Notes: generated by a model from the sequence alone, not told the origin. A DNA stretch of 64,000 nucleotides from Pygmaiobacter massiliensis (GCF_900199435.1 NZ_OAML01000003.1:1629166-1693165); one strand, 5' to 3'; positions 1 to 8,048 are shown, counted from the first letter of the stretch. Numbers and translations are program-made.

Positions 1-822
1 TTCAGCGTCAGCGACAAGGTAAAAGAAACCATCAAGGATTACACGGTACAGCTCGGTCTGGGCATTGGTATTGTGGGTCTGTTCAACATCCAGTTTATTG
101 CGGTGGGCGACGAGGTTTCGGTCATCGAGGTAAACCCGCGGTCTTCCCGCACGGTGCCGTTCCTTTCGAAAGCGACCGGTGTACACATTGCGGACATCGC
201 GACCCGCGTAATGCTGGGCCATAGCCTGAAAGAACAGGGCATCACCGAAGTAGTCCATCCGGAGCGTGCCCGCTGGTACGTTAAGGCACCGGCATTCTCG
301 TTCTCGAAAATTCGCGGACTGGATGCCTACCTCTCACCCGAGATGAAATCTACCGGCGAAGCAATCGGTTATGATAAGAGTCTGACCCGCGCACTGTACA
401 AAGCAATGCAGGCAAGCGGCATGAATGTGGCAAACTACGGTACCATTTTTGTGACCATCGCCGACCGTGACAAAGACGAAGCCCTGCCGCTGATTCGCCG
501 CTTCTATGACCTCGGCTTTAACATTGAAGCGACCGAAGGCACCGCAGCATTTTTGAAAGAGCACGGCATCAAAACCCGGGCAAAGAAAAAAATCAGCGAA
601 GGCAGCGAGGAGATTCTGGAATCGCTGCGCCGCGGCCACGTCAACTACGTGATTAACACCAGCGAAATTGGCGGCCAAACCGGCGAGAGCGACGGATTCG
701 AGATTCGCCGCTGTGCCGTAGAAAACAATGTAACAATGTTTACTGCACTGGATACCGTGGCGGTACTGCTGGATGTACTGGAAGAAATCACGATGGGTGT
801 TTCGACCATCGATGCGGACTAA
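1..822 (+). CDS. carB: Carbamoyl-phosphate synthase large subunit, C-terminal part (partial at window edge)
   Basis: The reading frame is open from base 1, so only the last ~273 residues of a protein normally about 1060-1070 residues long are seen. They cover the end of the second ATP-grasp half (IQFIAVGDEVSVIEVNPRSS) and then the MGS-like allosteric domain, with the EATEGTAAFL and INTSEIGGQTGESDG segments typical of CarB. The enzyme makes carbamoyl phosphate from glutamine-derived ammonia, bicarbonate and two ATP in the cytoplasm, feeding pyrimidine and arginine synthesis. The pyrimidine genes downstream show its role here. The gene start and operon promoter lie outside the window. Confidence 0.96.
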   Translation, partial: FSVSDKVKETIKDYTVQLGLGIGIVGLFNIQFIAVGDEVSVIEVNPRSSRTVPFLSKATGVHIADIATRVMLGHSLKEQGITEVVHPERARWYVKAPAFSFSKIRGLDAYLSPEMKSTGEAIGYDKSLTRALYKAMQASGMNVANYGTIFVTIADRDKDEALPLIRRFYDLGFNIEATEGTAAFLKEHGIKTRAKKKISEGSEEILESLRRGHVNYVINTSEIGGQTGESDGFEIRRCAVENNVTMFTALDTVAVLLDVLEEITMGVSTIDAD

Positions 823-827
823 CGCTC

Positions 828-1126
828 GTCGCAGGGCTCCTCGCTTACGAAAAGCCTTTTGCGGCGAAACGATGCCGCAAAGCCGCCGTGTGCGGCGGCC
901 CCGGCTTTTCCCCTTACAGAAAACAGGGCGGGAGGCAGCGTCGCAGGGCTCCTCGCTCACGAAAAGCCTTTTGCGGCGAAACGATGCCGCAAAGCCCCCG
1001 TGTGCTGCGGCACCAGCTTTTCCCCTTACAGAAAACAGGGCGGGAGGCAGCGTCGCAGGGCTCCTCGCTCACGAAAAGCCTTTTGCGGCGAAATGATGCT
1101 GCAAAGCCGCCGCGAAAGGCGGCCCG
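828..1126. repeat. 112-bp tandem repeat, about 2.7 copies, between carB and pyrK
   Basis: A unit beginning GTCGCAGGGCTCCTCGCT starts at 828, 940 and 1052, a constant period of 112 bp. The third copy degenerates after about 75 bp. Each unit holds a GC-rich inverted repeat (TTTGCGGC at 858-865 pairs with GCCGCAAA at 874-881) and a second possible hairpin around GCCGCC/GGCGGC. Several frames stay open across the array only because the period is not interrupted by stops; the predicted peptides are Arg/Ala-rich and have no start or ribosome-binding site of note. It is best read as a REP-like non-coding repeat inserted in the operon. Confidence 0.85.
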
Positions 1127-1224
1127 GCGGTTTCGCTTGCGCAAGATTTCTGCGATACAGTAAGATGAAATGAAAAGCAGCGGCTATGCGCTGTAGCAAA
1201 GAAAAGAAAGGAGCGGTCGCAAAA

Positions 1225-1956
1225 ATGGAATTTATGATTCTGAGCAACCAGCCGATTGCAAAAAGCGTATATAAAATGGTGCTGGCTGGCGATACCCGGG
1301 GAATCAAGGCAGGACAGTTTGTAGAGCTGGCATTGCCGGGCCGCTTTTTAAGGCGACCCATTTCGGTGTGTGACTGGACCGAAAATACGCTTACCTTAAT
1401 TTATAAAGTGGTAGGCGTTGGCACCGAAGATATGACCCAGATGCAGGAAGGTGTCAAGCTGGATGTTTTGACGGCGCTTGGCAACGGATACGACCTGGAC
1501 CGCGCCGGCGATGCGCCGGTGCTGATTGGGGGAGGCGTTGGTGTGCCGCCGATGTACGGCCTTGCGAGAGAGCTTTGCCGCCGCGGCATTATCCCGACTA
1601 TTCTGCTCGGCTTTAACACGATTGATGAAGTGTTTTACGAGGCACAGTTTTTGGCGCTTGGCTGCACGGTTTATGTAGCAACAGCAGACGGCAGCTATGG
1701 TACAAAAGGTTTTGTAACCGACGTGCTGCGCGAAGAAAACCTAACCCCCAGCTATTATTACACCTGTGGCCCTCTGCCGATGCTGCGCGCAGTGGCAAAT
1801 GCAACGGTGTGCTCCGGTGAAGCTAGCTTTGAAGAGCGCATGGGCTGCGGCTTTGGCGCTTGCATGGGCTGCACCATTCTGACAACGCAAGGCCACAAAC
1901 GTGTTTGCAAAGACGGACCGGTGTTTCAAAAGGAGGAGATCGAGTGGCAGAGCTGA
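1225..1956 (+). CDS. pyrK: Dihydroorotate dehydrogenase B, electron-transfer subunit PyrK
   Basis: A 243-residue flavoprotein of the ferredoxin-NADP reductase superfamily that carries electrons between PyrD and NAD+. The N-terminal FAD-binding barrel contains GRFLRRPISVCDW; the NAD-binding part has LIGGGVGVPPMYGLA. Near the C-terminus CGFGACMGCTI and a later CKDG supply the four cysteines of the [2Fe-2S] cluster. The start at 1225 is preferred over an upstream in-frame ATG at 1186 because AAAGGAG lies at 1207-1213, and the family begins with a short lead such as MEFMILSNQPIA. It overlaps pyrD by 13 bp, which suggests translational coupling of the two subunits. Confidence 0.95.
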   Translation: MEFMILSNQPIAKSVYKMVLAGDTRGIKAGQFVELALPGRFLRRPISVCDWTENTLTLIYKVVGVGTEDMTQMQEGVKLDVLTALGNGYDLDRAGDAPVLIGGGVGVPPMYGLARELCRRGIIPTILLGFNTIDEVFYEAQFLALGCTVYVATADGSYGTKGFVTDVLREENLTPSYYYTCGPLPMLRAVANATVCSGEASFEERMGCGFGACMGCTILTTQGHKRVCKDGPVFQKEEIEWQS

Positions 1957-2855
1957 GCGTAAACCTTGCCGGGTTGCAGCTGGATAACCCGATTGTCCCA
2001 GCATCCGGCTGTTTTGGATATGGCAATGAGTTTAAAGACTTTTACGATATTAATATTTTGGGCAGCTTTTCGTTTAAAGGAACAACCAAAGAACCGCGGG
2101 TTGGTAATCCCACGCCGCGTATTGCAGAATGTGATGCGGGCATGATTAATGCTGTGGGGCTGCAAAACCCTGGCGTACATGCTGTAATCGAACACGAGTT
2201 ACCCCGTATGAAAGAATATTTCCATAAGCCCGTGATTGCGAACATCGGCGGGTTTTCGGTGGAAGAGTTTGTTTACTGCTGCGAGTTGATGGAACAGCAG
2301 CCGCAGGTAGGGTTGGTGGAAGTGAACATCAGCTGCCCCAACCTGCACGCAGGCGGTACTAATTTTGGCTCCTGCGCAGACAGCGCAGCCGAGGTTACGC
2401 GTGCGGTGCGCAAAGTAGTAAAAAGCAAACCGCTGTTTATCAAACTGTCGCCCAACGTCACAGATATTACTGAGGTGGCAAAAGCCTGCGAGGCAGAAGG
2501 CGCCGACGGTCTGTCGCTCATCAACACCTTATTGGGTATGCGCATTGACCCCAGAGCCCGCAAACCGGTGATAGCCAATGTAATGGGCGGGTTTTCCGGC
2601 CCGGCGATTTTTCCGGTGGCGCTGCGCTGTGTGTACCAGACGGCGCATGCCGTTAAAATACCGGTGATGGGAATTGGCGGTGTAGACAGCGCAGAAAAAG
2701 TGCTGGAAATGATGCTGGCAGGGGCAACTGCGGTGCAGGTAGGTGCCGCAAACCTCGCAGACCCTTACATTTGTAAAAAAATAATTGAAGAGTTGCCCGC
2801 AGTGATGCAGAAGTATGGCATTGAGCGTTTGGCAGATTTGGTTGGCAAGGTGTAA
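1944..2855 (+). CDS. pyrD: Dihydroorotate dehydrogenase B, catalytic subunit PyrD
   Basis: FMN-dependent TIM-barrel enzyme, 303 residues, that oxidises dihydroorotate to orotate and passes electrons to PyrK. Seen motifs are the N-terminal NPIVPASGCFGYG, the EVNISCPNLHAGG stretch bearing the catalytic Cys region of class 1B enzymes, FIKLSPNVTDI, and the phosphate-binding GIGGVDSAEKVLEMMLAGATAVQVGAA region. The start is the GTG at 1944 with AGGAGGA at 1931-1937, giving VAELSVNLAGLQL; the longer upstream extension would overlap pyrK by nearly 100 bp and has no family counterpart. Confidence 0.96.
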   Translation: MAELSVNLAGLQLDNPIVPASGCFGYGNEFKDFYDINILGSFSFKGTTKEPRVGNPTPRIAECDAGMINAVGLQNPGVHAVIEHELPRMKEYFHKPVIANIGGFSVEEFVYCCELMEQQPQVGLVEVNISCPNLHAGGTNFGSCADSAAEVTRAVRKVVKSKPLFIKLSPNVTDITEVAKACEAEGADGLSLINTLLGMRIDPRARKPVIANVMGGFSGPAIFPVALRCVYQTAHAVKIPVMGIGGVDSAEKVLEMMLAGATAVQVGAANLADPYICKKIIEELPAVMQKYGIERLADLVGKV

Positions 2856-2933
2856 GCTGCCTTTCCAAGGTGAATGAAAAGTAAAAGGCATATTGGCCGC
2901 TGGCGAATATGCCGCAGAGAAAAGGAGAAACAG

Positions 2934-3632
2934 ATGGGGAAAGATGTTATCATTGCTTGCGATTTTGCATCGGCAGAAGCAACGTTTGTGTTTTTAGACC
3001 AGTTTACCGACGAAAAGCCGTTTGTGAAAATTGGTATGGAGCTATTTTACGCGGAAGGCCCTGAAATTGTGCGGGAAATCAAACGCCGCGGACACAAGAT
3101 CTTTCTGGATCTGAAACTCCATGATATCCCGAACACCGTGAAAAAAGCCATGGCAAGCCTGGCGCGGCTGGACGTGGACATGGCCAACCTGCATGCGGCA
3201 GGCACCATTGAAATGATGCGTGCGGCACTGGAGGGACTGACCCGCGAGGACGGCACCCGTCCGATGCTGATTGCGGTAACGCAGTTGACTTCTACAAGTG
3301 AGGACCGGATGCAGAAAGAGCTGCTGATTAACGCTTCTATCAATGATACGGTAGTACAGTATGCCAAGAATGCAAAAGAAGCAGGTCTGGACGGTGTCGT
3401 ATGCTCTCCGCTGGAGGCTGGCATGGTGAAAGATGCCTGCGGCGATGCATTCTGCACGGTTACCCCCGGTGTGCGTTTTGCGGACGGCGACGTAGGCGAC
3501 CAGGTGCGCGTAACCACTCCGGAAAAAGCGCGTGAAATTGGCACCGATTACATTGTGGTAGGACGCCCGATTACCGCTGCGGCAGACCCCGTAGCTGCCT
3601 ATAAGCGCTGCAAAAAAGAATTTTGCGGCTAA
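2934..3632 (+). CDS. pyrF: Orotidine 5'-phosphate decarboxylase
   Basis: Decarboxylates OMP to UMP, the last step of de novo pyrimidine synthesis. The 232-residue product has the PyrF signature DLKLHDIPNTV holding the catalytic Lys and Asp residues, preceded by the substrate-binding VIIACDFAS and VKIGMELFY segments, and ends with the phosphate-binding YIVVGRPIT. AAAGGAG at 2921-2927 selects the ATG at 2934. An in-frame ATG 60 bp upstream lacks a ribosome-binding site and would add a basic tail that the family does not have. The gene follows pyrD after 78 bp on the same strand. Confidence 0.96.
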   Translation: MGKDVIIACDFASAEATFVFLDQFTDEKPFVKIGMELFYAEGPEIVREIKRRGHKIFLDLKLHDIPNTVKKAMASLARLDVDMANLHAAGTIEMMRAALEGLTREDGTRPMLIAVTQLTSTSEDRMQKELLINASINDTVVQYAKNAKEAGLDGVVCSPLEAGMVKDACGDAFCTVTPGVRFADGDVGDQVRVTTPEKAREIGTDYIVVGRPITAAADPVAAYKRCKKEFCG

Positions 3633-3714
3633 TGAGAAGGCGACTATTGTAAAAAGGTTATAGATGCTGATGGCAGCACTTTAAAGGAAAATATCGGAAA
3701 ATATCGTTGACGTC

Positions 3715-3743
3715 TTGTCAGCGGATTGTTTTTCGTGCAAAAT
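3715..3743 (+). promoter_or_regulatory. Possible internal promoter upstream of pyrE
   Basis: In the 170-bp space between pyrF and pyrE a TTGTCA at 3715-3720 and a CAAAAT at 3738-3743 are separated by 17 bp. The match to a sigma-A promoter is modest, and no other structure was seen in this spacer. Confidence 0.3.
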
Positions 3744-3802
3744 AGAAATTCGGAAGCAGCCATAAAAGGGAGAATTGCCCGTGGCTAAAGGAAGGAAAAC
3801 AG

Positions 3803-4447
3803 ATGATGAATACGACAGAATCCGCAATCGCAAAAGCGCTGCTCTCCATTGAAGCAGTTTTCTTGAAACCCGACGAACCCTTTACCTGGGCATCCGGCAT
3901 CAAAAGCCCGATTTATTGCGACAATCGCCTAACCCTTTCCGCCCCCGCAGTACGCGAGCAGATAGAAGCAAGCCTGGCAGAGTATGTGGACAAATTCTTC
4001 CCCGAAGCAGAGGTGATTATGGGTACCTCTACCGCGGGTATTGCACATGCTGCTATTGTGGCTACAATTTTGGATTTGCCCATGGGTTATGTGCGCGGTG
4101 GCGCAAAAGACCACGGCCGCAAAAACCAGATTGAGGGCAAATTGACCCCGGGCCAGAAGGTCGTTGTCATCGAGGACCTGATTTCAACAGGCGGCAGCGT
4201 GCTGGAAGTTGTAGAAGTGCTGCGCGAAGCCGGTGCAGAAGTGCTTGGCGTGGTTTCCATCTTTACCTATGGCATGAAAAAAGGCGTTGAGCGGCTGGAA
4301 GCAGCGAAGGTTGAAAACCACTCGCTGTCGAACCTGGACACTCTGGTGGAAGTGGCTGCCAAAGAAGGCTACATCGAAGAAGGCGACAAAGCGCGTTTGA
4401 TTGCTTTCCGCAACAACCCTTCGGATGAGAGCTGGATGAAAAAATAA
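3803..4447 (+). CDS. pyrE: Orotate phosphoribosyltransferase
   Basis: Transfers phosphoribose from PRPP to orotate to make OMP. The 214-residue protein shows [12 protein letters not shown] at the orotate-binding N-terminus, the flexible-loop [14 protein letters not shown] with catalytic lysine, and the PRPP-binding motif [19 protein letters not shown]. It begins [14 protein letters not shown] after AAGGAAGG around 3788-3795. It is the longer clostridial form of PyrE. A GC-rich hairpin lies in the spacer before pyrB. Confidence 0.96.
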   Translation: MMNTTESAIAKALLSIEAVFLKPDEPFTWASGIKSPIYCDNRLTLSAPAVREQIEASLAEYVDKFFPEAEVIMGTSTAGIAHAAIVATILDLPMGYVRGGAKDHGRKNQIEGKLTPGQKVVVIEDLISTGGSVLEVVEVLREAGAEVLGVVSIFTYGMKKGVERLEAAKVENHSLSNLDTLVEVAAKEGYIEEGDKARLIAFRNNPSDESWMKK

Positions 4448-4457
4448 TCCAAACGTT

Positions 4458-4483
4458 GCCGTCCGGGCAGATTTCCGGACGGC
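4458..4483 (+). terminator. Hairpin between pyrE and pyrB, attenuator or weak terminator
   Basis: A perfect 9-bp stem GCCGTCCGG / CCGGACGGC (4458-4466 and 4475-4483) with an 8-nt loop is followed by AATTTTAAAA rather than a long T run. It may cause partial termination or protect the upstream mRNA. No PyrR-type anti-terminator sequence was recognised. Confidence 0.45.
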
Positions 4484-4509
4484 AATTTTAAAAGAAAGGA
4501 CCTTTTAAA

Positions 4510-5613
4510 ATGCGCCATTTATTAGAATCTGGAGATTTGACTGTTGCGGAAACCGATGACCTGATCCGCATGGCGGAAGATATCATTGCACATCCCGAGG
4601 CATACAGCGAGCGTTGCAAAGGCAAAAAACTTGCAACACTCTTTTTTGAACCGTCTACCCGCACACGCCTTTCGTTTGAAGCGGCGATGTATGAGCTGGG
4701 TGGTAATGTGCTGAGTGTTTCCTCAATGGCCTCTTCGTCTGCTGCAAAAGGCGAAACAATGGCGGATACGGTGCGCGTGATGGGGTGCTATGCGGATATT
4801 ATTGCGATGCGTCACCCAAAAGAAGGCGCGCCTTATGCGGCACGCCGCGTGGCAGAAGTGCCGATTATCAATGCCGGTGACGGAACGCACCACCACCCCA
4901 CCCAAACCCTGACCGACCTTTGCACTATCCACCGTGAAAAAGGCCGACTGAATGACTTAACCGTAGTTTTTTGCGGCGACCTCAAATACGGACGGACAGT
5001 CCACTCGCTGGTCAAAGCCTTTTCTCAGCGTAAGGGCATTAAGTTTATCTTCGTTTCACCCGAAGAGTTGAGAATGCCGTCCAGCTTGCTACATGAAACG
5101 TTGGATCCACTTGGCATGCAATATGAAGAAGTGCGCTCTATGGAAGAAGCGCTGGCAGAGGCCGATGTGCTTTATATGACACGTATTCAGCGTGAGCGGT
5201 TTGATGATATGGAGATGTACGAGGCACTGAAAGACATCTATGTGCTGACTTCTGAGAAAATGGCCCTTGCGAAGAGCGATTGCATTGTGCTGCATCCACT
5301 GCCGCGCGTCAATGAAATTGCGGTGGAAGTGGATGCCGACCCGCGTGCCTGCTATTTTGAGCAGGTTTACAATGGCAAGATTATGCGCATGGCGCTGATA
5401 CTGAAACTGCTTGGCTTAGATGGTGACACGGCTTTTGCGACTGCCGAGCATGCACAAAAGCAAAACCTAGTGCCCGAAAAGGCAGTACCGGGCAAATGTA
5501 GCAACCCGCGCTGCATCTGCACCACAGAGCAGGGGTTGCCGCATCTGGTGCGCCCTTCTTACCTGCATAAGAACGAAATGTGCTGCATTTATTGCGATAC
5601 ACCGGTAAAATAA
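4510..5613 (+). CDS. pyrB: Aspartate carbamoyltransferase with C-terminal PyrI-type zinc domain
   Basis: Condenses carbamoyl phosphate with aspartate to carbamoyl aspartate. The catalytic chain shows the carbamoyl-phosphate loop FEPSTRTRLSFE, the 80s-like loop SSAAKGET, HHHPTQTLTDL and HPLPRVNEI. At 367 residues it is about 55-60 longer than a usual PyrB. The extra tail carries Cys330-x4-Cys335-x23-Cys359-x2-Cys362, the same spacing class as the zinc site of the regulatory chain PyrI, but the nucleotide-binding domain of PyrI is absent. I infer a built-in structural zinc module, perhaps for trimer contacts, without classical ATP/CTP allostery. It is the last gene of the operon. Confidence 0.94.
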   Translation: MRHLLESGDLTVAETDDLIRMAEDIIAHPEAYSERCKGKKLATLFFEPSTRTRLSFEAAMYELGGNVLSVSSMASSSAAKGETMADTVRVMGCYADIIAMRHPKEGAPYAARRVAEVPIINAGDGTHHHPTQTLTDLCTIHREKGRLNDLTVVFCGDLKYGRTVHSLVKAFSQRKGIKFIFVSPEELRMPSSLLHETLDPLGMQYEEVRSMEEALAEADVLYMTRIQRERFDDMEMYEALKDIYVLTSEKMALAKSDCIVLHPLPRVNEIAVEVDADPRACYFEQVYNGKIMRMALILKLLGLDGDTAFATAEHAQKQNLVPEKAVPGKCSNPRCICTTEQGLPHLVRPSYLHKNEMCCIYCDTPVK

Positions 5614-5683
5614 AAGCAGAAATGTGATAGATATCAGCAAAAGATGCGCTCTTAAAATTCAAGAATTGTTGATTATTTGTGGA

Positions 5684-5719
5684 AAAAAACAGCACAGCTA
5701 GCAAGCTGTGCTGTTTTTT
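5684..5719 (+). terminator. Rho-independent terminator after pyrB
   Basis: A 16-bp stem AAAAAACAGCACAGCT / AGCTGTGCTGTTTTTT with the 4-nt loop AGCA ends the pyrimidine operon. Confidence 0.9.
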
Positions 5720-5764
5720 TGTGACGTGATACACAAAAAATACTGATTTATTTCACAGAAACAT

Positions 5765-5792
5765 TTGAAATTTGGCTAAATTGTGGTAATAT
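5765..5792 (+). promoter_or_regulatory. Sigma-A type promoter of the HU gene
   Basis: TTGAAA (5765-5770) and TAATAT (5787-5792) are separated by 16 bp and lie 66 bp before the HU start. Confidence 0.6.
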
Positions 5793-5857
5793 TTAGGTAA
5801 ATGAGGACCGCCGTGGACATTTGCGGCTAAATCAATGATTAAGGAGTGGACAAGGAC

Positions 5858-6133
5858 ATGAACAAAGCAGGACTCATCGATGCGCTGTCGCAGCAAACAG
5901 GAATCGACAAAAAAGAGTGCAAAAAAATGGTTGAAGTCACTCTAACACTGATTGAACAACAACTTGCCGCAGGAGAACGCGTACAGCTGGCAGGATTTGG
6001 TTGTTTTGAGGTACAAAGCCGGCATAGCCGAGAAGGCGTCAATCCGCGTACCAAAGAGCGGATGATGATTCCGGCTTGCAAATGTCCCTCGTTTAAGGCG
6101 GGCAAAGTGCTGAAGAGCGCAGTAAACGAATAA
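5858..6133 (+). CDS. HU-family DNA-binding protein
   Basis: A 91-residue histone-like protein that bends and compacts DNA as a dimer. It begins MNKAGLIDALSQQTG, has the helical N-terminal half with KKMVEVTLTLIEQQL, the GERVQLAGFGCFEVQ beta segment and the NPRTKERM DNA-contacting arm with its conserved Asn-Pro. A GTG 12 bp upstream is in frame, but AAGGAG (5841-5846) overlaps it and is correctly placed for the ATG at 5858. The gene is monocistronic, with a promoter before it and a terminator after. The arm reads PRTKERMMIPACK, slightly unlike canonical HU, but the fold signature is clear. Confidence 0.93.
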   Translation: MNKAGLIDALSQQTGIDKKECKKMVEVTLTLIEQQLAAGERVQLAGFGCFEVQSRHSREGVNPRTKERMMIPACKCPSFKAGKVLKSAVNE

Positions 6134-6136
6134 TAG

Positions 6137-6172
6137 AAGCCCCTTGTGCTGTAAAGTGCGAGGGGCTTTTGT
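6137..6172 (+). terminator. Terminator after the HU gene
   Basis: AAGCCCCT (6137-6144) pairs with AGGGGCTT (6161-6168), and T-rich sequence TTGTTTT follows. Confidence 0.8.
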
Positions 6173-6227
6173 TTTGCAAAACATGCCATCCTGAGATAGA
6201 TGCTGTGCATGTGTTTATTAAAAATCT

Positions 6228-6266
6228 AAAAATCCTCGCCAGACGTTTGTGCTGGCGAGGATTTTT
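6228..6266. terminator. Bidirectional terminator between HU and the prophage repressor
   Basis: AAAAATCCTCGCCAG (6228-6242) and CTGGCGAGGATTTTT (6252-6266) form a perfect 15-bp stem with A and T tracts on both sides. It can end the minus-strand repressor transcript as well as plus-strand read-through. Confidence 0.88.
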
Positions 6267-6325
6267 GTAAGCTTATAGTATTTTTAAGTCAGTGCAGTGA
6301 AATTGCAAAGGGGAAAAGCGACCGG

Positions 6326-6967
6326 TTAGAGAAGACGATTCATTACCACGCTTGCTACACCGATAATCTCTGCGTCGCCGCAGGCGAAATCTGCTGCGGA
6401 GAGGATAATCGGCTGGTAGGCCTGGTTTTCGGGCAGAAGAACAATGGTGTCGCCTTTTTGCTGAAACCGCTTGAGTGTAGCATCATCGCCATTTAAGCGG
6501 CAGGCTACAATATTGCCGTTTTCGGCAGTGGACTGGCGGTGGATGAGCACCTTGGAGCCGGGCAAAATGCCAGCGCCCTGCATGCTGTCGCCCTCTACTA
6601 CCAGCCAAAAATATTCTTCGGGGTTGCGCACATCTACCGGCAGCCAGCCAAGGATATCCTCTTTTGCTGCAATCGGCATGCCGGCCCGAATCGTACCAAC
6701 CACCGGTGCACTGCCGGTGGGCGCAATGGCGACCTGGTTAATAATTTCTTGCCGTGCAGCGCGGTCGGTTTCACCGAGGAGGTAAGAGGTGCTGCATTGC
6801 AGCGCATCGGCAATGGCTTTTAGGCGGTCTGCCGGGATTTTAGGAGTTGCCCCGGTAGCATACCGCTGCAACGCAGATTTTGGCACCCCGGTTAAACTTT
6901 GCAGGGTGGCATAAGAGATGCGCTGGGCTTTCATCGCGGCCAGCATGCGTTCGGCAGTGAGGCTCAT
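6326..6967 (-). CDS. Phage-type S24/LexA-like repressor with XRE helix-turn-helix
   Basis: A 213-residue CI-type repressor. Residues 1-65 form a Cro/CI helix-turn-helix (SYATLQSLTGVPKSALQRYATG). Residues 90-213 are a self-cleaving S24 domain with the Ala95-Gly96 cleavage site in IRAGMPIAA, the catalytic Ser128 in EGDSMQGAG, and Lys166 in ATLKRF. All three are intact, so RecA-stimulated autocleavage is expected. It is divergent from the remaining prophage genes, and the intervening region has repeated TCCCA/TGGGA half-sites that fit operators for it. A chromosomal LexA is less likely because of the XRE domain and the context. Confidence 0.9.
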   Translation of the reverse strand: MSLTAERMLAAMKAQRISYATLQSLTGVPKSALQRYATGATPKIPADRLKAIADALQCSTSYLLGETDRAARQEIINQVAIAPTGSAPVVGTIRAGMPIAAKEDILGWLPVDVRNPEEYFWLVVEGDSMQGAGILPGSKVLIHRQSTAENGNIVACRLNGDDATLKRFQQKGDTIVLLPENQAYQPIILSAADFACGDAEIIGVASVVMNRLL

Positions 6968-7070
6968 AGGGGATACATCCTTTCTTACACAAAAGTGTGA
7001 CAGGTAATGGTTTTATTATAAATGAAACATCCCAATTTTGCAAATATTTAAAAAATGTTCCAAAAATGGG

Positions 7071-7099
7071 TTGACTTTGTCCCAAAAATGTGATAAACT
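7071..7099 (+). promoter_or_regulatory. Rightward prophage promoter
   Basis: TTGACT (7071-7076), a 17-bp spacer and TAAACT (7094-7099) make a strong sigma-A promoter for the plus-strand prophage genes. An operator-like GTCCCAAAAATG lies within its spacer. Confidence 0.72.
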
Positions 7100-7157
7100 G
7101 ATGCCACGATGAAAAAAGCATCAAAGCGATAAAAAGTTAACTAAAGAGAAGCAAACA

Positions 7158-7180
7158 GCGCCTAGAGGCGCATTTTGTTT
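7158..7180 (+). terminator. Short GC hairpin in the prophage leader
   Basis: GCGCCT / AGGCGC (7158-7171) with a 2-nt loop is followed by ATTTTGTTT. It could be an early terminator or attenuator between the prophage promoter and its first gene. Confidence 0.45.
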
Positions 7181-7267
7181 CACTTGATTGTCCCAATAAT
7201 GGGAAAAATAAAATGCTTTTTTCTTGGACAATAAAAACGGATCGTTAATGGGACAGGAGGGAGAAGA

Positions 7268-7477
7268 ATGACATGGGAAGAACGATTGTATGACCACCAA
7301 ATAGATGAGGCCTGGCCCCAAAAACCGTCTGCAAGAGAAACTTGCTGCCCGGAATGCGGGGCGGTGCTTGATTCCGATGAGGACGAGCTGTACGAGAGCC
7401 GAGAGGGGGATTATATCTTGGGTTGCAGCCGCTGTGTGCAGGTGCGCCCCGCAGGCGAAAAGGAGTGGGAGGAATGA
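7268..7477 (+). CDS. Small phage protein with zinc-ribbon-like cysteines
   Basis: A 69-residue acidic protein with two Cys pairs, CCPECGAVL and CSRC near the C-terminus, which look like a zinc ribbon. GACAGGAGGGAGAAGA just before 7268 gives a strong ribosome-binding site. Such short proteins are common ahead of terminase genes in Clostridia phages; I do not recognise a specific family. Its stop overlaps the next start (ATGA), which supports both genes being translated. Confidence 0.6.
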   Translation: MTWEERLYDHQIDEAWPQKPSARETCCPECGAVLDSDEDELYESREGDYILGCSRCVQVRPAGEKEWEE

Positions 7478-7716
7478 GTGCAAAACCCAAAACCGGGTTA
7501 CGGCTTGCGCAAGACATTTTTACCGCAGCGGCACCCGAGGCTGCGAAGCTGCTGACCGAGATGATGCAGAGCGAGGAGGCGAGTGTGGCGCAGCGTATGG
7601 CCTGCGCAGAAAGTGTGTTGAGCCGTGCGATGGGGAAAGCGGGAGCAACCGCAGTGCAAGAACCGGAGTCGGTAAAGGTGACCTTTTCACAAGCGGCAAA
7701 GGAGTATGCGAAATGA
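7474..7716 (+). CDS. Small phage protein, possible terminase small-subunit-like
   Basis: An 80-residue helical protein beginning MSAKPKTGLRLAQDIFTAAA with the segment VAQRMACAESVLSRAMGKA. It lies directly before the large-terminase fragment, where small terminase subunits usually sit, and is joined to both neighbours by ATGA overlaps. It is short for a terminase small subunit and no DNA-binding motif is obvious, so the role is inferred from position alone. The start at 7474 follows AGGAGTGGGAGGA; a longer in-frame extension from 7423 overlaps the upstream gene. Confidence 0.5.
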   Translation: MSAKPKTGLRLAQDIFTAAAPEAAKLLTEMMQSEEASVAQRMACAESVLSRAMGKAGATAVQEPESVKVTFSQAAKEYAK

Positions 7717-8048
7717 ACTATGACTTTGGCAGCCCGAATACGCGGCAGGAAGAGTTTTTTCGGGCGCAGGAGCGGTTTATTGCCTATGGTGGTGCACGCG
7801 GCGGCGGAAAATCGTGGGCGGTGCGAAAAAAAGCGGCACTATTGGCTTTGCAGTACCCCGGTATTCGCATGTTGTTGGTGCGGCGCACCCTGCCGGAAGT
7901 GAGGGAGAATCATATTCTGCCGCTGATTACAGAACTGAAAGGGCTGGCGGAATACAAGAAAAGCGAAGAGGTGATGTTGTTTACCTGGTGCTGCGGCGCA
8001 GTGTTTCTCGCTTTGGCAGCCTGCTGGGGACAAGTGACGTTGAGGTAA
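7713..8048 (+). pseudogene. Phage terminase large subunit, N-terminal fragment
   Basis: The frame begins MNYDFGSPNTRQEEFF and has the Walker A loop GGARGGGKSWA, followed by LLVRRTLPEVRENHILPLI, which is typical of TerL ATPases. About 90 residues in, after YKKSEEVMLFT, the similarity stops and a short unrelated tail leads to a stop at 8046-8048. A full TerL is about 400-550 residues with an ATPase and a nuclease half; both the Walker B region and the nuclease are gone. The break is near 7975-8000, where portal-like sequence starts in another frame. Confidence 0.8.

Larger units (their letters stand above)
7030..7204. promoter_or_regulatory. Cluster of operator-like sites between repressor and prophage genes
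   Basis: Related partial dyads occur as TCCCAATTTTG near 7030, TTCCAAAAATGGG at 7058-7070, GTCCCAAAAATG at 7080-7091 and the best copy TCCCAATAATGGGA at 7191-7204. They share TCCCA/TGGGA half-sites around an A/T centre. Two flank or overlap the rightward -35 element, the expected place for repressor binding. Confidence 0.6.

Noticed and set aside
773-1173. Several overlapping Arg/Ala-rich open frames on both strands after carB
   Set aside because: They follow the 112-bp tandem repeat, change frame between copies and have no ribosome-binding site; they are repeat artefacts.
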